This document shows, piece by piece, positions 17,540 to 26,107 of a DNA stretch of 64,000 nt. A model generated the notes under the pieces. The model was not told the origin of the DNA. It saw only the letters and a program-made list of their open reading frames with translations, and did not search any database. The DNA comes from Bradyrhizobium lablabi (GTDB lineage Bacteria > Pseudomonadota > Alphaproteobacteria > Rhizobiales > Xanthobacteraceae), in NCBI RefSeq assembly GCF_018129385.1, contig NZ_JAFCLN010000027.1, forward strand, positions 1 through 64,000, given 5' to 3'. Each line of letters starts with the position of its first letter. Within the stretch, counting starts at the first letter, position 1. The position numbers and the translations under genes were made by a program.

Positions 17540-17968
17540 ATGGATCGGCTGAGGCAGCGGGCGGACTTTATCGCCGTTGCCAATGGTGCGCGGGCGAACA
17601 CCAGCGCGTTCACCCTGCAAAGCCGGCGCCGTGACGATTTTGGCCCTGCCCGGGTCGGGTTCACCGTCACCAAGAAGAACGGAACCGCCACCGAGCGCAA
17701 CCGCATCCGCCGCCGCCTGCGCGCCCTGGTGCGGCAGGGTGACGTCATACCCATGCGACCGCACCATGATTATGTGCTAGTCGGCCGCCGGGACGCGCTG
17801 ACCCGTGATTTCGCCGCCATGCTGGAAGACCTTCGCTCCGCGCTCGCCCGGCTCGACCGGGCCAAGGCGTTTACGAGCGAAGCGGGCGCCGGCTCGCGTA
17901 AAGAAAACGCGTCAAGAAAGAATCCGACGGCGCGGAAGAACCCTGACAACGAGACCGTAAAGAGATGA
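17540..17968 (+). CDS. rnpA: Ribonuclease P protein component
   Basis: 142 residues. The conserved RNR box is in TERNRIRRRLRAL, and GFTVTKKNGTA and HDYVLVGRRDAL are also typical. It binds RNase P RNA and helps 5' processing of pre-tRNAs. The C-terminal about 30 residues (GSRKENASRKNPTARKN) are a basic low-complexity extension beyond the usual length near 115-120. The stop overlaps the yidC start by four bases (ATGA). Confidence 0.96.
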   Translation: MDRLRQRADFIAVANGARANTSAFTLQSRRRDDFGPARVGFTVTKKNGTATERNRIRRRLRALVRQGDVIPMRPHHDYVLVGRRDALTRDFAAMLEDLRSALARLDRAKAFTSEAGAGSRKENASRKNPTARKNPDNETVKR

Positions 17969-19848
17969 CCGACAACCGCAACACCATCATCGCCGTCATC
18001 CTGTCCGGCCTCGTGCTGATCGCCTGGCAATATTTCTACAACGTGCCGCAGATGGAGAAGCAGCGGCAGGAAGCCCAGAAGCAGGCCGAGCTCGCCAAAC
18101 CTTCGCCTCAGGCGACGCCCGGCAGCACCGCGCCGCAGCCGGGCGCGGCGCCCTCCGCCGGCGGCACGCCGTCGACCGCCACCCCGCCGACCGCCCAGGG
18201 TCCCATCATCAGCCGCAACGCCGCGCTGGAAGCGAGCCCGCGCATCAAGGTCGAGAGCCCGCGCATCACCGGCAGCATCTCGCTGAAGGGCGCGCGCATC
18301 GACGACGTCGCACTCACCCAGTTCCGCGAAACCGTTGACCCGAAATCTCCCCCCATCATCCTGTTCTCGCCCTCGCAGACCGCGCACCCCTATTACGCCG
18401 AATTCGGCTGGGTGCCGGCGACCGGCTCGACGATAAGGATGCCCGACCAGAACACGATGTGGCAGCAGGAAGGCTCCGGCGCGCTGACGCCGTCGAGCCC
18501 GGTGACGCTGAAATACGACAATGGCGAAGGCCTCGTCTTCAAGCGCACCATCTCGATCGACGACCGCTACCTCTTCACCATCAAGGACGATGTCAGCAAT
18601 ATCGGCAACACGCCGGCATCGCTCTATCCGTTCGCGCTGATCTCGCGCCACGGCGCGCCGGAGGTTTCCGGCTACTACATCCTGCATGAAGGCCTGATCG
18701 GCTATCTCGGCGAGAAGGGCTTGCAGGAATATTCCTACAAGTCGATCGACGAAGCCAAGCAGGTGAACTTCAACGTCACCAATGCGTGGATGGGCATCAC
18801 CGACAAGTACTGGGCCTCGGCCCTGCTGCCGGACACCACCGCCAAGCTACAGGCCCGCTTCTCGTCCAACCAGGTCGGCAAGATCAGGACCTACCAGACC
18901 GATTATCTCGGCGAAGCACAGACCGTTCCGATCGGCGGCAGCGTCTCCTACAATGCGCGGCTGTTCGCCGGCGCCAAGGAAGCCGGCGTGGTCGGCATCA
19001 ATTTTCCGCTGGTCGGTCTCGGCGGCTACAACAAGCAGCTTGGGCTGAACCACTTCGATCTTCTCATCGACTGGGGCTGGTTCTACTTCATCACCAAGCC
19101 GATGTTCCTGGCGCTCGACTATTTCTATCACCTGGTCGGCAATTTCGGCTACTCGATCCTGATCGTCACTCTCATCATCAAGCTGCTGTTCTTCCCGCTC
19201 GCCAACAAGTCCTACGCCTCGATGGCGAAGATGAAGGCGGTGCAGCCGCAGCTCACCGCGCTGAAGGAGCGCTATCCCGACGACAAGGTGAAGCAGCAGC
19301 AGGAGATGATGGAAATCTACAAGAAGGAGAAGATCAACCCGATCGCCGGTTGTCTTCCCGTGCTGTTGCAGATCCCGGTGTTCTTCTCGCTCTACAAGGT
19401 GCTGTTCGTCACCATCGAGATGCGGCACGCGCCGTTTATCGGCTGGATCAAGGACCTCTCGGCGCCCGATCCGACCACGATCTTCAACCTGTTCGGGCTG
19501 ATCCCGTTCGATCCAATCGCCGTGCTCGGCCACGGCATCGGCGCGTACCTCATGCTGGGCGTCTGGCCGATCATCATGGGCATCACGATGTGGTTCCAGA
19601 TGAAGCTCAATCCGACGCCGCCGGATCCGACGCAGAAGATGATCTTCGACTGGATGCCGCTGATCTTCACCTTCATGCTGGCCGGCTTCCCGGCGGGCCT
19701 CGTGATCTACTGGGCCTGGAACAACCTGCTCTCGGTGGCGCAGCAGAGCTACATCATGCGCAAGAACGGCGTGAAGGTGGAACTGCTGGACAACATCAAG
19801 TCGACATTCCTGCCGAAGAGGGCCGAGAAGGCGGAATCGAAGACTTAA
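17965..19848 (+). CDS. yidC: Membrane protein insertase YidC
   Basis: 627 residues, long as in Gram-negative YidC. TM1 is near the N-terminus (TIIAVILSGLVLIAWQYF), followed by a Pro/Ala-rich linker and the periplasmic P1 domain (about 75-360). The conserved C-terminal insertase core has FGYSILIVTLIIKLLFFPL, MKAVQPQLTALKERYPDDK, INPIAGCLPVLLQIPVFFSLYKV and the closing GLVIYWAWNN. The hydrophilic-groove Arg is probably the one in FVTIEMRHAPF or in the preceding loop. Inserts inner-membrane proteins alone or with SecYEG. Translationally coupled to rnpA. Confidence 0.98.
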   Translation: MTDNRNTIIAVILSGLVLIAWQYFYNVPQMEKQRQEAQKQAELAKPSPQATPGSTAPQPGAAPSAGGTPSTATPPTAQGPIISRNAALEASPRIKVESPRITGSISLKGARIDDVALTQFRETVDPKSPPIILFSPSQTAHPYYAEFGWVPATGSTIRMPDQNTMWQQEGSGALTPSSPVTLKYDNGEGLVFKRTISIDDRYLFTIKDDVSNIGNTPASLYPFALISRHGAPEVSGYYILHEGLIGYLGEKGLQEYSYKSIDEAKQVNFNVTNAWMGITDKYWASALLPDTTAKLQARFSSNQVGKIRTYQTDYLGEAQTVPIGGSVSYNARLFAGAKEAGVVGINFPLVGLGGYNKQLGLNHFDLLIDWGWFYFITKPMFLALDYFYHLVGNFGYSILIVTLIIKLLFFPLANKSYASMAKMKAVQPQLTALKERYPDDKVKQQQEMMEIYKKEKINPIAGCLPVLLQIPVFFSLYKVLFVTIEMRHAPFIGWIKDLSAPDPTTIFNLFGLIPFDPIAVLGHGIGAYLMLGVWPIIMGITMWFQMKLNPTPPDPTQKMIFDWMPLIFTFMLAGFPAGLVIYWAWNNLLSVAQQSYIMRKNGVKVELLDNIKSTFLPKRAEKAESKT

Positions 19849-19867
19849 AGCCTCTCGCACCAGCGCT

Positions 19868-19952
19868 CGTCATTGCGAGCGAAGCGAAGCAATCCAGCTT
19901 TGCCGCAATAAGAAAGCTGGATTGCTTCGTCGCTTCGCTCCTCGCAATGACG
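19868..19952. repeat. Palindromic repeat, family B
   Basis: Ends CGTCATTGCGAG and CTCGCAATGACG are exact inverted copies, with inner arms AATCCAGCTTT and AAAGCTGGATT, giving a long hairpin. A second copy lies at 25005-25090. It fills the gap between yidC and engB and could act as an mRNA-stabilising or terminating hairpin. Confidence 0.85.
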
Positions 19953-19990
19953 GGAGAGCCACCGTCGCTCGCTCACGGATGCCCTCGCAC

Positions 19991-20644
19991 ATGACCACCG
20001 AACCTGATGCGAGGCTGATCGAGGCGGGCCGAAAACTGTTTGCCGGCGACTGGCATTTCATCTGGGCTTCGCCCTCGATCGAGACGCTGCCGCCGATGGC
20101 GGGCCTCGAGGTCGCCTTCGCCGGCCGCTCCAATGTCGGCAAATCCAGCCTGATCAACGCACTGACCGGCCGTAACGGCCTCGCACGCACCTCGCACACG
20201 CCCGGCCGCACCCAGGAGCTGATCTTTTTCGAAGGACCAGACAAGGACGGGCTGCGCCTCGTCGACATGCCCGGCTATGGCTACGCCTCCGCGCCAAAGA
20301 CGCAGGTCGCCTCATGGACGGCGCTGATCCATAAATTCCTTCAGGGTCGCGCAAGTCTGGCGCGCGTCTACGTGCTGATCGACGCCCGCCACGGATTGAA
20401 GGACGTCGATCAGGACGTGCTGAAGACGCTTGATAAGTCGGCGGTGAGCTATCAGGTCGTGCTGACCAAGGCCGATCAGGTGAAGGCGTCCGAGCTCAAC
20501 ACGCGCATCGCGGAGACGAAGGAGGCGCTGGCAAAGCATCCGGCGGCGTTTCCGGAGGTGCTGGTGACCTCCTCGCGCAGCGGCGGCGGCATGCCGGAAT
20601 TGCGCGCGGCGATGGTGCGGCTGCTGGAGGAGCGCGGCAAATGA
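19991..20644 (+). CDS. engB: Ribosome biogenesis GTPase EngB (YihA/YsxC)
   Basis: 217 residues from ATG 19991; in-frame starts further up (19979, 19922) would run into the palindromic repeat. The TRAFAC GTPase motifs are all present: G1 GRSNVGKSS, G2 at the TSHTPGRTQ switch, G3 DMPGYG, G4 TKAD and G5 TSSRSG. Binds GTP and acts in late 50S assembly. The stop overlaps the next gene's ATG (ATGA). Confidence 0.95.
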   Translation: MTTEPDARLIEAGRKLFAGDWHFIWASPSIETLPPMAGLEVAFAGRSNVGKSSLINALTGRNGLARTSHTPGRTQELIFFEGPDKDGLRLVDMPGYGYASAPKTQVASWTALIHKFLQGRASLARVYVLIDARHGLKDVDQDVLKTLDKSAVSYQVVLTKADQVKASELNTRIAETKEALAKHPAAFPEVLVTSSRSGGGMPELRAAMVRLLEERGK

Positions 20645-21009
20645 CACCTGCCTTTCGCATTCTCATCGTGCTCGCTGCGATCATGGGCGCCGACGGCGTC
20701 ATCCTCGCCGCGGCATCCGCGCATCAGGCGGATGCCAGTCGGCTTGCTTCCGCTTCATCGATGCTGCTGTTTCATGCCAGCGCGGTGCTCGCGGCGGTGG
20801 CGCTGGCCGAGCGCGCCATGATCAATGCGCGCATCGGCCTTGCCGCGGCGTTCGGCTTTGTCATCGCAGCGTCACTGTTCGCGGGCGATCTGGCCTTGCG
20901 GCAATATGCCGGCCATGGGCTGTTTCCGATGGCAGCGCCGACGGGCGGCACGCTGATGATTGTGAGCTGGCTGCTGCTGGCGGTCGCGGCAGCCTGGCCG
21001 AGGCAGTGA
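20641..21009 (+). CDS. DUF423 family membrane protein
   Basis: 122 residues with four hydrophobic segments, the usual YgdD/DUF423 layout. The early GADGVILAAASAH, the LFHASAVLA segment, the SLFAGDLALRQYAG segment and the end PMAAPTGGTLMIVSWLLLA match the family. The biochemical role is unknown. Coupled to engB by a four-base overlap. Confidence 0.85.
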   Translation: MTPAFRILIVLAAIMGADGVILAAASAHQADASRLASASSMLLFHASAVLAAVALAERAMINARIGLAAAFGFVIAASLFAGDLALRQYAGHGLFPMAAPTGGTLMIVSWLLLAVAAAWPRQ

Positions 21010-21014
21010 ATCTT

Positions 21015-21160
21015 CCTTCTCCCCTTGTGGGAGAAGGTGGCGCGGACGCAGTCCGCGACGGATGAGGGGTTGCCAGCCCCGAGCACTGCCGTTGCGGAGA
21101 CAACCCCTCACCCGCCTTCGCTGCGCGAAGGCACCCTCTCTCACAAGGGGAGAGGGGAAG
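21015..21160. repeat. Palindromic repeat, family D
   Basis: Opens CCTTCTCCCCTTGTGGGAGAAGG and closes CCCTCTCTCACAAGGGGAGAGG, each a hairpin and together inverted. Related copies lie at 45577-45708 and 58075-58210. It occupies the gap before argB. Confidence 0.8.
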
Positions 21161-21225
21161 AACTTTGCGCCCTGCCCGGCAATCGGATAGAAACCGGCCC
21201 GACCTTTCCTTTGCGAGACCGCTTC

Positions 21226-22116
21226 ATGACCGATCACATCAGCCCGCTCGATCAGGCCCGCATCCTGTCCGAGGCGCTGCCGCATATGCAGCAATATGAC
21301 GAGGAAACCATCGTCATCAAATATGGCGGCCATGCCATGGGCGCAGAAGAAACCGCAAAGGCTTTTGCGCGCGACATCGTGCTCTTGGAGCAGACCGCGA
21401 TCAATCCGGTCGTGGTGCACGGCGGCGGGCCGCAGATCGCGACCATGCTCAAGCGCCTCGGCATCGTCTCGGAATTCGCCGCGGGCCTTCGCATCACCGA
21501 CGCCGCAACAATAGAGATCGTCGAGATGGTGCTGGCGGGCTCGGTGAACAAGCAGCTGGTCGGCTACATCAACGAAGCCGGCGGCAAGGCCGTGGGCTTG
21601 TCCGGCAAGGACGGCAACATGGTGAAGGCGTCGAAGACGACGCGCACCATGGTCGATCCGGATTCCAACATCGAGAAGGCGATCGACCTCGGCTTCGTCG
21701 GCGACCCCGACAAGGTCGACCTCACGCTGCTCAACCAGTTGATCGGCTATGAGCTGATCCCGGTGCTGGCGCCGCTGGCGACTTCCGCCGACGGCCAGAC
21801 GCTCAACGTCAACGCCGACACCTTTGCCGGCGCGGTGGCCGGCGCGCTGAAGGCCAAACGCCTGCTGCTGCTCACCGACGTGCCCGGCGTGCTCGACAAG
21901 TCGAAGAAGCTGATTCCGGAATTGTCGGTGAAGGACGCCCGAAAACTGATCGCCGACGGCACCATTTCGGGCGGCATGATCCCGAAGGTCGAGACCTGCA
22001 TTTATGCGCTGGAGCAGGGCGTGCAGGGCGTCGTCATCATCGACGGCAAGATGCAGCATGCGGTATTGTTGGAGCTGTTCACGAATCAGGGCACCGGTAC
22101 GCTGATCCACAAGTGA
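21226..22116 (+). CDS. argB: Acetylglutamate kinase
   Basis: 296 residues from ATG 21226; the frame is open to 21025, but only across a palindromic repeat. The amino-acid kinase motifs are clear: VIKYGGHAMG (ATP phosphate loop), VVVHGGGPQI, GLRITDA, LVGYINEAGGKAVGLSGKDG, NVNADTFAGAVA, LLLLTDVPGVLD and GGMIPKVE. Phosphorylates N-acetylglutamate in the second step of arginine synthesis. The N-terminal helix before the core matches arginine-sensitive hexameric enzymes. Confidence 0.97.
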   Translation: MTDHISPLDQARILSEALPHMQQYDEETIVIKYGGHAMGAEETAKAFARDIVLLEQTAINPVVVHGGGPQIATMLKRLGIVSEFAAGLRITDAATIEIVEMVLAGSVNKQLVGYINEAGGKAVGLSGKDGNMVKASKTTRTMVDPDSNIEKAIDLGFVGDPDKVDLTLLNQLIGYELIPVLAPLATSADGQTLNVNADTFAGAVAGALKAKRLLLLTDVPGVLDKSKKLIPELSVKDARKLIADGTISGGMIPKVETCIYALEQGVQGVVIIDGKMQHAVLLELFTNQGTGTLIHK

Positions 22117-22129
22117 CGCTGATCGACAG

Positions 22130-23197
22130 GTGATACGCGCGCAATACCCGACTCCCAGGATAAGGCGCAGATTCCGTGCGCGCATGCGCCGGTATGCGCG
22201 GCGCACGGTATTGTCGCTGCCGGCGGCAGCGATTTCGTTTCTGGTTTCCTCTGCGCCGGCCTTTGCCGACCTGAAGCTTTGCAACCGCATGAGCTACGTG
22301 GTCGAGGCCGCGATCGGCATCGACGACAAGGCGGCGACCGCCACGCGCGGCTGGTTCCGGATCGATCCCGCCACCTGCCGCGTGGTGGCGCAGGGCACAC
22401 TGACCGCCGACCGCATCCTGCTGCATGCCCGCGCGCTCGGCCTCTACGGCTCCTCGCCGATCCCGCAAGGCGGCGGCGACACGCTGTGCATCGCACCGGA
22501 GAATTTTGTGATCGCGGCAGCGCGCCAGTGTCGCGGCAACCAGACGCCGGCGCCGTTCACCCAGATCACCCCGACGCAGACTGATGACGGCAACCTCGTC
22601 GCGTACCTCGCCGAGGATTCCGAATATGACGACGAGCAGGCGCGGCTGGCCGGCATCCAGCGGCTGCTCGTCATAGCCGGCTACGATGCCTCGCCGATCG
22701 ATGGCGTCGACGGGCCGAAAACGCAGGCCGCGCTCAATGCCTTCCTGAAAAGCCGCGGGCTGAGCGCCGATGCGGTGCAATCGCAAAATTTCTTCACCAC
22801 CATGATCGATGCCGTGCAAAAACCGTCCGCCACCGGACTGACCTGGTGCAACGACACCCCGCACAGGATCATGGCGGCGGTGGCGACCGACGACGGCAAG
22901 ACCGTGACCAGCCGCGGCTGGTACCGCATCGATCCCGGCAAATGCCTGCATCCTGACGTGACCGGCCAGCCGAAGCAGATTTTCAGCTTTGCCGAAGCCG
23001 TCGACGCCGAGAACCGCGCGATCAAGGTCAAGGAGAAGCCGCTGAACTGGGGCGGCGCGACGCCGCTCTGCACGCGCGAGAGCAAATTCGAGGTCAACGA
23101 ACAGGGCGATTGCTCCACGCGCGGCCTTGCCGCCATCGGTTTTGCGCCGGTCGACATGTCCAGCGGCGGCAAGACGCTCCGATTTGCGATGCCGTGA
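22130..23197 (+). CDS. Secreted protein with two DUF1036 domains and a peptidoglycan-binding-like segment
   Basis: 355 residues from GTG 22130; ATG 22184 (MRRYARRTV) is an equally good start and directly precedes the signal peptide. Export signal: RRYARRTVLSLPAAAISFLVSSAPAFA. Two DUF1036 repeats follow, the first from LKLCNRMSY and the second from LTWCNDTPH, each with a RGW[FY]RIDP box and several cysteines likely to pair in the periplasm. Between them GIQRLLVIAGYDASPIDG..GPKTQAALNAF resembles a peptidoglycan-binding repeat. Lies 13 bases after argB. Exact function unknown. Confidence 0.8.
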   Translation: MIRAQYPTPRIRRRFRARMRRYARRTVLSLPAAAISFLVSSAPAFADLKLCNRMSYVVEAAIGIDDKAATATRGWFRIDPATCRVVAQGTLTADRILLHARALGLYGSSPIPQGGGDTLCIAPENFVIAAARQCRGNQTPAPFTQITPTQTDDGNLVAYLAEDSEYDDEQARLAGIQRLLVIAGYDASPIDGVDGPKTQAALNAFLKSRGLSADAVQSQNFFTTMIDAVQKPSATGLTWCNDTPHRIMAAVATDDGKTVTSRGWYRIDPGKCLHPDVTGQPKQIFSFAEAVDAENRAIKVKEKPLNWGGATPLCTRESKFEVNEQGDCSTRGLAAIGFAPVDMSSGGKTLRFAMP

Positions 23198-23222
23198 TGA
23201 GGTTCGAGCCACACCCACAACT

Positions 23223-23326
23223 GTCGTCACCCGCGCAGGCGGGTGATCCAGTATTCCAGAGACGTTCGTTGTTGAGCCGAGAGGCCGCGGCGTACTGGAT
23301 CGCCCGGTCAAGCCGGGCGATGACAG
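23223..23326. repeat. Palindromic repeat, family C (REP/BIME type)
   Basis: Left half GTCGTCACCCGCGCAGGCGG then GTGATCCAGTATTCCAG; right half CGTACTGGATCGCCCGGTCA then GCCGGGCGATGAC. Two inverted REP units separated by about 30 bases. This is the family that borders both GIY-YIG genes in this window. Confidence 0.85.
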
Positions 23327-23339
23327 CTGGGGGAATACA

Positions 23340-24026
23340 ATGAATTCCCCCCGCCCCTTCACGCATATCGACACCTGGGTGTTCGACCTCGACAACACGC
23401 TGTATCCGCATCACGTCAATCTGTGGCAGCAGGTCGATGCGCGGATCGGGGAATATATCGGCAGCTTCCTGAAGGTCTCGCCGGAAGAGGCGCGGCGCAT
23501 CCAGAAGGATTATTACCTGCGCTACGGCACCAGCATGCGCGGGATGATGACCGAGCACGGCATCAGCGCCGACGAATATCTCGCCTACGTGCACAAGATC
23601 GATCATTCGCCGCTGGAGCCCAATCCGGCGATGGGCACGGCGATCGCAAAACTTCCGGGCCGCAAGCTGATCCTGACCAACGGCTCGACCGACCACGCCG
23701 GCGCCGTGCTGGCACGGCTTGGTTTTGCCGATCATTTCGAGGCGGTGTTCGACATCATCGCCGCCGAGCTCGAGCCGAAGCCGGCGCCGCAGACCTATCA
23801 GAAATTCCTCACCCTGCACGGCGTCGACCCGTCGCGCGCGGCGATGTTTGAGGACCTCGCCCGCAACCTCGTGGTGCCGCACCAGCTCGGCATGACCACC
23901 GTGCTGGTGGTGCCTGATGGCACGAAGGAAGTGGTGCGCGAGGATTGGGAGCTGGAAGGGCGTGATGCCGCGCATGTCGATCACGTCACGGATGATCTGA
24001 CCGGGTTCTTGCAGCGGCTGCTGTAA
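23340..24026 (+). CDS. HAD hydrolase, pyrimidine 5'-nucleotidase-like
   Basis: 228 residues. HAD motif I is VFDLDNTLYP, motif II LTNG, and motif III/IV lies around EPKPAPQTY and MFEDLARNL. The spacing and the HHVNLWQQVDARI cap segment are those of the Pyr5N/SDT1 group, which dephosphorylates UMP/CMP or related nucleotides in the cytoplasm. The start ATG 23340 follows a GGGGG stretch contributed by the end of a palindromic repeat. Confidence 0.87.
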   Translation: MNSPRPFTHIDTWVFDLDNTLYPHHVNLWQQVDARIGEYIGSFLKVSPEEARRIQKDYYLRYGTSMRGMMTEHGISADEYLAYVHKIDHSPLEPNPAMGTAIAKLPGRKLILTNGSTDHAGAVLARLGFADHFEAVFDIIAAELEPKPAPQTYQKFLTLHGVDPSRAAMFEDLARNLVVPHQLGMTTVLVVPDGTKEVVREDWELEGRDAAHVDHVTDDLTGFLQRLL

Positions 24027-24101
24027 CTGTCATCCCGGCCTTGACTCCTTGCGCCCATTTCCCGAAAAAGCGCCGTCAAAAGAAGCCTGCAAGGAAACCC
24101 C

Positions 24102-24947
24102 ATGTCCCTCGCCGCCCTCGAAACCACCGTCAACTCCGCGTTCGATGCCCGCGACGGCATCTCGACCGCGACCAAAGGCGAGGTGCGCGATGCCGTGGAT
24201 CACGCGCTCGAACTGCTCGACAAGGGCGAGGCGCGCGTCGCCGAGCGCGAGACCAGCGGCAAGTGGAAGGTCAATCAGTGGCTGAAGAAGGCGGTGCTGC
24301 TGTCGTTCCGCCTCAACGATATGGGCCAGATCGCCGGCGGTCCCGGCAAGGCCTCGTGGTGGGACAAGGTGCCGTCGAAATTCGACGGCTGGGGCGAGAA
24401 CCGTTTCCGCGACGCCGGTTTTCGCGCCGTGCCGGGCGCAATTGTCCGCCGCTCCGCCTTCATCGCCCGCAACGTCGTGCTGATGCCCTCCTTCGTCAAT
24501 CTCGGCGCCTATGTCGATGAAGCCACCATGATCGACACCTGGTCGACCGTCGGCTCCTGCGCCCAGATCGGCAAGCGCGTGCACATTTCCGGCGGCGTCG
24601 GCATCGGCGGCGTGCTGGAGCCGCTCCAGGCAGAGCCAGTGATCGTCGAGGACGATTGCTTCATCGGTGCGCGCAGCGAAGTCGCCGAAGGCGTAATCGT
24701 GCGCAAGGGCGCGGTGCTGGCGATGGGCGTGTTTTTGGGCGCTTCCACCAAGATCGTCGACCGCGAGACCGGCGAGACCTTTGTCGGCGAGGTGCCGGAA
24801 TATGCGGTCGTGGTGCCCGGCACGCTGCCGCCCAAGCCGATGAAGAACGGCCAGCCCGGCCCTGCCACCGCCTGCGCCGTCATCGTCAAGCGCGTCGACG
24901 AACGCACCCGCGCCAAGACCAGCATCAACGAGCTGCTGCGCGACTGA
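24102..24947 (+). CDS. dapD: 2,3,4,5-tetrahydropyridine-2,6-dicarboxylate N-succinyltransferase
   Basis: 281 residues. The N-terminal helical domain is followed by a left-handed beta-helix of hexapeptide repeats (VPGAIVRRSAFIARNVVLMPSFVNLGAY). The active-site region TMIDTWSTVGSCAQIGK and HISGGVGIGGVLEPLQA are near-invariant in DapD. Transfers succinyl from succinyl-CoA in lysine/diaminopimelate synthesis. AAGGA precedes the ATG. The partner desuccinylase dapE lies 6.5 kb downstream. Confidence 0.97.
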   Translation: MSLAALETTVNSAFDARDGISTATKGEVRDAVDHALELLDKGEARVAERETSGKWKVNQWLKKAVLLSFRLNDMGQIAGGPGKASWWDKVPSKFDGWGENRFRDAGFRAVPGAIVRRSAFIARNVVLMPSFVNLGAYVDEATMIDTWSTVGSCAQIGKRVHISGGVGIGGVLEPLQAEPVIVEDDCFIGARSEVAEGVIVRKGAVLAMGVFLGASTKIVDRETGETFVGEVPEYAVVVPGTLPPKPMKNGQPGPATACAVIVKRVDERTRAKTSINELLRD

Positions 24948-24949
24948 CG

Positions 24950-25150
24950 GGGCCTCGTGGTTCGAGACGCGCGGCGTTGCCGCGCTCCTCACCATGAGGG
25001 TCTTCGTCATTGCGAGCGACAGCGACGCAATCCAGCTTTGCCGCGAGAAGAAAGCTGGATTGCTTCGTCGCTTTGCTCCTCGCAATGACGACCAGGCCTA
25101 AGACCCTCATCCTGAGGAGCGGCCGCTTGGCCGCGTCTCGAAGGATGAAG
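24950..25150. repeat. Mosaic: family A palindrome split by a family B palindrome
   Basis: The outer parts are family A: GGTTCGAGACGCG ... CTCACCATGAGG at the left and ACCCTCATCCTGAGGAGC ... GTCTCGAAGGATGA at the right. Between them, 25005-25090 is a complete family B element with exact ends CGTCATTGCGAG / CTCGCAATGACG. This looks like one repeat inserted in, or recombined into, the loop of another. Confidence 0.8.
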
Positions 25151-25211
25151 GCTCCGATCGAACCCCGGGACGCCCCGGCGCGACAAAACCGGGTCCGCCC
25201 CGGAGTTTGTC

Positions 25212-25844
25212 ATGGACTGGATCCGCCATCTCTTCAGCTTTGACGGCCGCTTCAACCGCGCCAAATTCCTGCTTGTGGTGCTGATCACCTTTGGCTGGCA
25301 TTTCTACTGGGCGGTAGCGGGTGTCGTCCTCAGCGACGTCTTCGGCCTGACGACGAATCCGATCGCCAAAGCCATCTTGCCGATTCCATTTTCGTTCGAA
25401 TTCGAAGGCAGCCACTCGCTCTGGAAGACGGCGATATTCACCCTCGTCGCCACGCTTCCGATCAACATCGCGCCGCTGTGGGTCGCCGCCGCGAGCTGGG
25501 TCAAGCGGCTTCACGACCGCAACAAGAGCGGCTGGTGGGCCATCCCGCTGTGCGGCGTGCCGTATCTTTATCTCCACACCATCCTGATTTGCGCCAGTCT
25601 CAACATCTCGATCGCAACGCCAACCCTGATCGCACTCCTGACAGTACCCGTTTGCCTGCTGTCGGCCTGGGCCCTGATCGAACTGTACTTCATGCCAGGC
25701 ACCGAAGGGCGCAACCGGTTCGGCGCTGACCCGCTGTCGCGAGCGGCCAACGGCGCTCCTATCGCCACAGGTCCGGTCACGCATGGCGTGCCGGCGTTCC
25801 TGGTGCAGAGCACGAGCGCTCGCGAAGCGCGCACTCAATCGTGA
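25212..25844 (+). CDS. DUF805 family membrane protein (copy 1)
   Basis: 210 residues. The start LFSFDGRFNRAKF matches the DUF805 signature (F.G.hsR..(Y/F)W), and VKRLHDRNKSGWWAI is the diagnostic central motif. About four membrane segments. The C-terminal tail of about 40 residues is soluble and poorly conserved. GGAG precedes ATG 25212. A paralogue lies at 30839-31480, and each sits next to a wHTH-TolB-TPR regulator gene. Function unknown. Confidence 0.85.
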   Translation: MDWIRHLFSFDGRFNRAKFLLVVLITFGWHFYWAVAGVVLSDVFGLTTNPIAKAILPIPFSFEFEGSHSLWKTAIFTLVATLPINIAPLWVAAASWVKRLHDRNKSGWWAIPLCGVPYLYLHTILICASLNISIATPTLIALLTVPVCLLSAWALIELYFMPGTEGRNRFGADPLSRAANGAPIATGPVTHGVPAFLVQSTSAREARTQS

Positions 25845-25932
25845 CTTTCGCACGCCAGGTCGACCTTCAGTTCGGCCACATTCAACAGCGATGATGGCTG
25901 CCATTAGCGGCAAGCATCACCGTGCGTCATGT

Positions 25933-25985
25933 CACTGTCGGACTTTCTCCCAGAGGAAATATTCGGTGTCCGGAATCGGACAGTG
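25933..25985. promoter_or_regulatory. Inverted repeats upstream of regulator copy 1
   Basis: A perfect palindrome TGTCCG-GAAT-CGGACA is at 25967-25982, and CACTGTC (25933-25939) pairs with GACAGTG (25979-25985). They lie 120-170 bases before the wHTH-TolB-TPR gene in the only non-coding gap of the cluster and could be a binding site. Chance cannot be excluded. Confidence 0.35.
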
Positions 25986-26107
25986 CCGGTTTGCGGCGCG
26001 GTGAACCATCGGCGAGCTGCACAGACTCAACTAATCGACGGATGAAATGGCCTGCCTTCAGGCCAGCTTTAGATTTTCTTCAGAATCTCTTTAGGGTCGC
26101 GTGAGGG

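Noticed and set aside
18847..19860. A 337-codon minus-strand ORF opposite yidC
   Set aside because: His/Arg/Asp-rich composition typical of antisense reading of a GC-rich gene; yidC on the other strand is certain.
19868..25090. Repeated palindromes considered as CRISPR
   Set aside because: The repeats are scattered singly, are themselves long hairpins, have no regular unique spacers, and no cas genes are present.
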